Positions 20,956-25,492 of a DNA stretch of 25,492 nucleotides are shown here, piece after piece. The position numbers and the translations under genes are program-made. This DNA comes from Funneliformis mosseae (lineage: Eukaryota; Glomeromycota; Glomeromycetes; Glomerales; Glomeraceae). Position 1 is the first letter of the stretch, and every line of letters begins with the position of its first letter. The notes below the pieces were generated by a model. It was given only the letters and a program-made list of their open reading frames with translations. It was not told the origin of the DNA and did no database searches. The stretch is taken from assembly GCA_910592005.1 (NCBI GenBank), contig CAJVPP010000848.1, forward strand, positions 1 through 25,492, read 5' to 3'.

Positions 20956-21831
20956 TAAAGCTCTGAATGGTTCAGATTAATCTGAAGATTTTTCAGATTA
21001 GATCAGTTCAGATCAGTTTCAGTTTACATAAAAATTAATCTAAAAATTTTCAGTTCAGTTCGATTTTTTTTAGATTATAATTTTAATTTGAATCAAAAAA
21101 ATCTGAACTGAACTGATAATTTTAGATTAATCTGAAAGTTCAGTATGATTATATGCAAAACTCTTGAAGGATCGCAAAATTTGTGAATTCTTTAAGAGAA
21201 TCATAAAAAAATTGTGAAAATTTTGAAGAATCGCAATTTTTTGCGATTTCTCTTAGAATTTCATAAAAATTTTGTAAAACTCTTGGAGAGTCACAAAAAA
21301 TTGTGATTTCTCTTCAAATTTCACAAAAAAATCATGAAACTCTTAGAGAATCGCAATTTTTGCGATTTTTTTTAGTATTTCATAAAAAATATTATGAAAG
21401 TTTTAGAGAGTTGCAAAAAATTGCAATTTCTTTTTGAATTTCGCAAAAAATGCAAAAATCTTAAAGAATCGCAAATTTTTGCAATTACCCATTGAATTTC
21501 ACAAATTTTCGTAAACCTTGAAGAGAAATTCGTGATTTTTTACAATTCTTTTAGTGTTTCGCATATAAATTACAGATTTCTTATATAATTGAATTGTAAT
21601 TTTAGATTAATCTAAAAATTTCAGTTTAGTTCAAATTTTTACTGATCTGCGATTCAGTTTGAATTCAGATTGGTATTTTTAAGATTAATAATTTGAACTA
21701 AACTGAACTGAAATTTACACTTCAGATTGGCATTTTTAAGATTAATAATCTGAACTGAATTGAATTGAAATTTTCAGTTCAGATATAGATTAGCATCTAA
21801 TCCAGACTAAATGAAACCATTCAGAGCTTTA
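20956..21831. mobile_element. MITE-2: hAT-like foldback element, 876 bp
   Basis: It begins TAAAGCTCTGAATGGTTCAG and ends CATTCAGAGCTTTA, so the termini are inverted repeats. Flanks AGCTGAAC (20948-20955) and AACTGAAT (21832-21839) match at 6 of 8 positions, and both mismatches are G/A or C/T, consistent with a decayed 8-bp TSD. Its left arm aligns closely with the reverse complement of MITE-1's right arm, so the two are the same family in opposite orientation. The centre is the longer palindromic array 21155-21564. No ORF for a transposase. Confidence 0.87.
21155..21564. repeat. Palindromic tandem core of MITE-2, about 59-bp units
   Basis: About six to seven units of ~59 bp begin ACTCTTGGAGAGTC, ACTCTTAGAGAATC, AGTTTTAGAGAGTT, ATCTTAAAGAATC and so on. 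Each unit has two palindromes: TCGCAATTTTTGCGA-type flanked by AGAGAA/TTCTCT, and TTTCGCAAAAAATGCGAA-type. Single strands could form a row of hairpins. Confidence 0.85.
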
Positions 21832-22048
21832 AACTGAATGAACTCAATATAGGAACTAAATGATCTTGTACTATTAGTAACCTTTTAAATGAACTTACTA
21901 TCTTTTTAAAACTCTGAGAATTGTACAATTTGGATATACTAAGAAGATCACTCTTAGAACGATTTACATTCCCAGATTCTAGGAATTTAAAGACCTGTTG
22001 ATAAAACTTATTAAATTTTTGTAAGAATTGCAAATTTAGAAGAGAAAA
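21832..22048 (-). other. Open minus-strand stretch right of MITE-2, unrecognised
   Basis: A stop-free frame of roughly 70 residues runs on the minus strand from about 22,045 to the MITE, with segments such as QFLQKFNKFYQQVFKFLE, SKSDLLSISKLYNSQSF and KRLLIVQDHLVPILSSFS. In DNA this AT-rich such length without a stop is mildly unusual, and the residue mix is protein-like and helical. No ATG opens it. It may be an exon or transposon remnant cut by MITE-2; reading past the MITE gives a stop within a few codons. I do not recognise it. Confidence 0.3.
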
Positions 22049-23468
22049 CTAATACTCTGTAAAGTTAATCTTACTGCGTCATAAAGATTGATTAATATTA
22101 TTAATAATGTTAGTATTTTTAACTTAGTTAACATTTTTATTTTATTTATTTTATTCTTATATTTTATTATTATATTATTAAATTATATTTTATCTTTATA
22201 TTTATTTTAACGTTATAAGATAGTTTATATAAAATAGCGTTAGATAATGATCTTTTTATAATTGTATTTTTATATAAATAGAATAAAAATCTGTCTTTGT
22301 CAAAACAGAGATAATAGTGATAACTTAATAGTTTGAATTAAAAGACTTAGAATCTAAGATTAAAGATTGTTAAGAATACATCTTTATAATAAAGAAATCT
22401 CTTTCTAAACTGACACAAATTAAAATCCTTCAATGTGTTAATTATGTTTATTGTTATTATAAGTTATTTAAAGTTATTTACTTATCTAAATTATAAATCT
22501 AAGGTTAATTATAATAGGACTTATTTTATAATAACTTAGTAATTTTTTACACATACTTCTTATTATTAATTCATTATTATCCTAAATTATCTAATTTAAT
22601 AAATATAAGAATAAATAATTTATTAAAAGAAATTTTTTATTAAATAAACTAAAAAATTTGCTACTAACCAGCAGTATTTTTATTAATTTTTTAAATATTA
22701 TCAAATAAATAATTGATTGTATCCTCCTATTTAGCTGTTAGAATTATATATATATTATTTTTTACAGTATTGTTATATAGTTTTTCTCTAATTTTTCTAT
22801 TATTAAAATATAAAAATAAAATTTATTAAATTATTTTATTAAATTAAAAACATCAATTTTATTTATTTACCTTTTATAATATACTTTATAGGATTTAAAA
22901 AAATGAACAAAATGTTCTTTTCAATTTCTTATTTTGACTATTTCATTTAAAACTAATCCTAAACCTTGTACTTGTACATAATTCAGATCTGCAATAACAC
23001 AGCTCTAACCTTTTTTATGAATATGCTTAAATTAAGATGCTGAACTTGTTAATTAAAATATTAAATCAAATAAAGCATGAAAAATTCTCTGATATGCAAC
23101 TGTTGTTGCATAATTAGTAAATACATAGATAAAAGTAAGAACTAAAATATAAAATTATCAAGTTAGTTAGCATTTATAACTACAATTTATAAAAACTAAA
23201 TATAAAAACTAATATTATAAGACTTTTTTATATTAATAAATTTTGTAATAAGCAAAAATAAATCATATTTAGATTATGTTAAAGGTTATAATAATTAACT
23301 TCATATTTAAAAGAAAAATCTATTTGAAAGTGTTCACACTTTGTCCATTCAGATAATTATTCAGGTATAGTACAGATAATTATCATATGATTATCTTCAA
23401 AAAATCCTAGTAAAAAATATTAATACATTAATAATTAATCAATATTATAAAAAATGTAATTATATATA
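22049..23468. other. AT-rich region without a recognisable gene; possible LTR at 22108-22415
   Basis: No coding frame of note was found. Between TGTTAG (22108) and CTGACA (22415) lie TATATAAATA (22271-22280) and AATAAA (22388-22393), spaced as in an LTR promoter and poly-A signal, and a short purine run AGAAGAGAAAA (22038-22048) lies upstream. This could be gypsy-2's LTR, but no second copy exists in the window and no TSD is visible. The rest (22,416-23,468) is mostly A/T runs and short palindromes; I see nothing else in it. Confidence 0.3.
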
Positions 23469-24019
23469 TTATATATTTTTACCTAAATGCTTTACATATT
23501 CATAAAAATTATCAATATTACGTGAATAATTATATATAACTTCTAAAAGACTATGACCTTGTAGATAGATTTCTTTTTGAAATTTATCTATATAATATCG
23601 AAGATGATCTGCATTATTTAGAGAAGCATGAACATCTGTAAGATATTCAGTTCTGAAATAAGTTTTAATTAAATTTTCTAAAAATATAAAATTAAAAATT
23701 AATTATCGTTATTCATTATAAATATATGTACTAACTTTAAAAATTGTATTTATATCATTAATTACTAGTTAATAAATGAGTTAGTGTAATATTTATAGTA
23801 TTAATATCTGCTTGTTGAATTAGTTCTTGTAAACAAATACGAATAGAAATTGGTATATAATTGGATAATAGTAGTAGATAAAAATGAACATCTCGAGATA
23901 TTAAAATTACAAATAGGCATTTTTCTAAATTAATAGAAATTAATTTAAAAAATTTAATATTACAAGATTTTTGAATAATTGATTCACGTTTAATAGTATT
24001 TTCGCACAGTGAGAATAAG
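23469..24019 (-). CDS. Last two exons of an unrecognised intron-containing gene
   Basis: Exon a (24019-23766) follows an acceptor TTTTTTTAATAG and encodes about 84 residues without a stop, including KRESIIQKSCNIKFFKL, SRDVHFYLLLLSNYIPIS and QELIQQADINTINI. Exon b (23677-23469) follows acceptor TTATATTTTTAG and encodes KTYFRTEYLTDVHASLN, DHLRYYIDKFQKEIYLQ and GHSLLEVIYNYSRNIDNF, then stops at TAA. The 88-nt intron GTAATT..TTTTTAG joins them exactly in frame. Spacing of the DVH / GHSLLE motifs faintly recalls ankyrin repeats, but key residues are poor, so this is only a suggestion. It is the best host-gene candidate in the window. The gene reads away from the Tc1 remnant upstream. Confidence 0.5.
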
Positions 24020-24062
24020 CTATTAAAAAAATAAAATTATATATAGATAATTAATTAATAAC

Positions 24063-24778
24063 TTTAAAAGGATGATAACTAGTAACTGAATTTAATAATA
24101 ATTTACGACAAAGTTTTTTTTAAAGCTATTACTTAATATTATAAAACAGTTATTTACTGGTTCATATATTTTACTCTAAAATAAATTATATTTTAACTGA
24201 AGTTAATAAATTTATAAAGTACAAAATATATTAGAAAGATAAAAATTAAATCTCATATAATCTACTTAAAAGTTGTTGAAGTAAATTAAGGTTAACATTT
24301 CTTTAATACTTATATACTGATGAAACTTTTCATTGAAATTCTATCTATTACAATCAATAAAATAAGATAGTAGTATTATTTCATTATGATACTTTAGACA
24401 TTTTAATATAGGCCTTCCAGTGCATTTTATGTTATCTTTTTTATAATGATATTCAGTTTGAATTGCTGATAAATATATATTAAATAAAATTTTTAGCCAG
24501 TTAAATGCATTAATGCAATACAAGTTACACAATTTTAAATTAATTTAAAATATATATTTACACAAAAGTATTATTTTCTATATTATTACTTGATAACTCC
24601 TTATTTACTTTTAGGCGTAAATCAGAATCAGGATTTATAGACTCGTGTTTTATTTCTGAAGTTCTGGACTTGCAAATTCATATATTTTAAGTCTATAACA
24701 TATTTTATCTTTTTTATTTATAACAATATCACTAAGATAATTACAGGTTATCAAATTTTATTCAGAAGGTTCATCCAT
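24063..24778 (-). other. Probable upstream exons of the same gene, possibly decayed
   Basis: Three coding-like pieces precede the two good exons. Piece 1 starts at ATG 24778 (MDEPSE, then a TAA, then SDIVINKKDKICYRLKIYEF) and, after a frame change, continues as SEIKHESINPDSDLRLK up to about 24,552. Piece 2 (24465-24352) follows acceptor TTTATCAG and reads TEYHYKKDNIKCTGRPILK, then YHNEIILLSYFID. Piece 3 (24175-24063) follows acceptor TTTATTTTAG and reads SKIYEPVNNCFIILSNSF; an eight-A run then shifts frame before KLCRKLLLNSVTSYHPFK. The junction phases I can propose for pieces 1-3 do not all agree, so this is either a pseudogene or the exon limits are wrong. Confidence 0.35.
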
Positions 24779-24807
24779 AGGATACTGAATTTTAAAAAAA
24801 TAAAATA

Positions 24808-25050
24808 CAGGTGCAGATTAAAATTATGTGAACACTTTTCAAATAAAAAAAAATACAAAAAAAATATATATTGAAAATAAAATAAGGTAAAGTATATTCA
24901 TTTTATTATCATTTATTAATTTTTACAAAAAAAGTTCTGATACTAATATTTAATTCTATTGCCATTTATAGTAATAACAGCTTCAATCCTCTATGGCATA
25001 TTATCAATCAATTTTTTATAATATTCTAAAAGAATTTTCTTTTAGTAAGA
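24808..25050 (-). mobile_element. Tc1/mariner element, 3' end only
   Basis: A terminal sequence CAGGTGCAGATTAAAATTAT (24808-24827, continuing GTGAACACTTTTC to 24840) follows the dinucleotide TA at 24806-24807, the Tc1/mariner target. Inside it on the minus strand lies the C-terminus of a Tc1-type transposase. Homology stops near 25,050, where an unrelated repeat begins, so most of the transposon is absent or lies beyond the window. It sits about 30 bases upstream of the first ATG of the unrecognised minus-strand gene. Confidence 0.75.
24943..25050 (-). pseudogene. Tc1-type transposase C-terminal fragment
   Basis: The minus strand reads ILLEYYKKLIDNMP, stop, RIEAVITINGNRIKY, stop (24943-24945). 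The MP-[RK]-RIEAVI-x2-NG-x2-[IT]-KY ending is characteristic of Tc1 family transposases. The transposase would cut and paste DNA at TA sites. The catalytic DDE domain is missing and one internal TAG is present, so the piece is inert. Confidence 0.75.
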
Positions 25051-25492
25051 TTGTTAAATTCCAGTCCAGTTCTAGTTCAGTCCTGAAACTTCCAGTCTTA
25101 AAGAAGACTTAGTCTATAGGACTTGGGTTCTAAGATTAGATTCTATGATTAGATTCCAAAACTGCAGTTCTAGGATTGTGTTCCTATAGAAAAATAATTG
25201 TTCAAGTTGAATAATTCCTCATAATTCTTCTTAAATGATTTTTTTATCGTTCTTCTTAAATCATTTTTTTATTGTTCAAATTAAACGATTTTTTATCATT
25301 TTTTCTTAAATAACTTTTTATCGTTCAAGTTGAACAATTTCTCATTATTCTTCTGAACGATGTGACGGGTAAAATTTTAGATAGATTTAATTAGTAGAAT
25401 ATGAAGTCAATTTTTTTGCCATGTAGATCTTCTATGAAGATCATTTTGTCCATTTTATTGCCATCGATCAATTATGTAAATCCTTAGATGTC
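25051..25492. repeat. Satellite-like block with 24-25 bp palindromic units
   Basis: From 25,051 the Tc1 similarity is lost and CCAGT/AGTCC-rich sequence begins (25,061-25,100), followed by a GATTAGATTC direct repeat (~25,134-25,160). At 25201-25362 come six full units and a partial one of 24-25 bp, alternating TTCAAGTTGAA-type and TTCTTCTTAAATGA-type units with T-runs ending ATCG or ATTG. TTCAAGTTGAA is itself palindromic. After 25,362 no repeat or gene was recognised. It may be another foldback element inserted in Tc1, but its ends are not defined. Confidence 0.6.

Noticed and set aside
21155..21564. CRISPR-like array
   Set aside because: Repeats are contiguous, degenerate and self-palindromic with no unique spacers, and lie inside inverted-repeat termini of a MITE in a eukaryotic context.
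10987..21839. One large segmental inverted duplication
   Set aside because: Only the MITEs and LTRs are shared between the two sides; the sequences separating them are different elements.
22970..23030. tRNA- or SINE-like relic on the minus strand (GGTTAGAGCTG and a weak B-box)
   Set aside because: The B-box-like match is poor and no stems could be drawn; chance in AT-rich DNA is more likely.
23328..23390. Second Tc1-like terminus (TTTGAAAGTGTTCACA)
   Set aside because: It shares about 15 bases with the Tc1 end at 24,808 but then diverges, has no transposase near it and no TA-bounded partner.
23469..23677. Confident ankyrin-repeat annotation of the last exon
   Set aside because: TDVHASLNN and GHSLLEV spacing is suggestive, but the typical TPLH and GA residues are missing, so the call would be overstated.

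Overview
This window looks like repeat-rich, AT-rich nuclear DNA of a eukaryote. The best guess is an early-diverging fungus, most likely an arbuscular mycorrhizal fungus (Glomeromycotina). That placement is inference from the style of the retrotransposons (I/Tad-type LINEs carrying RNase H, and Ty3/gypsy pol with a GPY/F tail) and from short AT-rich GT..AG introns. No bacterial operons, rRNA genes or CRISPR arrays were seen. Almost everything recognisable is a decayed transposable element, and many insert into one another.

Layout. (1) 1-4156, + strand: LINE-A, cut by the window start, with one reading frame (RT, RNase H, zinc-like tail) open apart from seven nonsense codons, then a 3' UTR and poly-A. 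(2) 4157-9055, - strand: LINE-B, with ORF1, an AP-endonuclease and RT; its 3' part is missing where it meets LINE-A's poly-A. (3) 9072-9955, - strand: a tRNA-headed, poly-A-tailed SINE-like element flanked by perfect 16-bp target-site duplications. (4) 9974-15123, - strand: LINE-C, the same family as LINE-B, carrying two clean secondary insertions: a 618-bp hAT-like MITE (10995-11612, perfect 8-bp TSD) and a 466-bp solo LTR (11882-12347, 4-bp TSD) inside the RNase H domain. (5) 15124-18765, + strand: a 5'-truncated Ty3/gypsy element (gypsy-1) with pol, a possible third ORF, a polypurine tract and a 3' LTR of the same family as the solo LTR. (6) 18766-20659, + strand: a second gypsy pol relic (gypsy-2). 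(7) 20660-22048: unassigned coding-like relic split by a second, 876-bp copy of the MITE (20956-21831) in the opposite orientation. (8) 22049-23468: very AT-rich DNA with a possible LTR. (9) 23469-24778, - strand: pieces of an unrecognised intron-containing gene, the only candidate host gene. (10) 24808-25050: end of a Tc1/mariner element. (11) 25051-25492: a satellite-like block with 24-25 bp palindromic units.

How it fits together. The LINEs supply the machinery that probably also moved the SINE. The MITE depends on a hAT transposase not present here. The solo LTR is the recombination remnant of a gypsy-1-family element. Aligning LINE-C to LINE-A across the MITE and the solo LTR recovers a continuous reading frame, which fixes both insertion boundaries. 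Most nonsense codons and lost catalytic residues can be explained by single C-to-T or G-to-A transitions, suggesting methylation-linked deamination or a RIP-like process.
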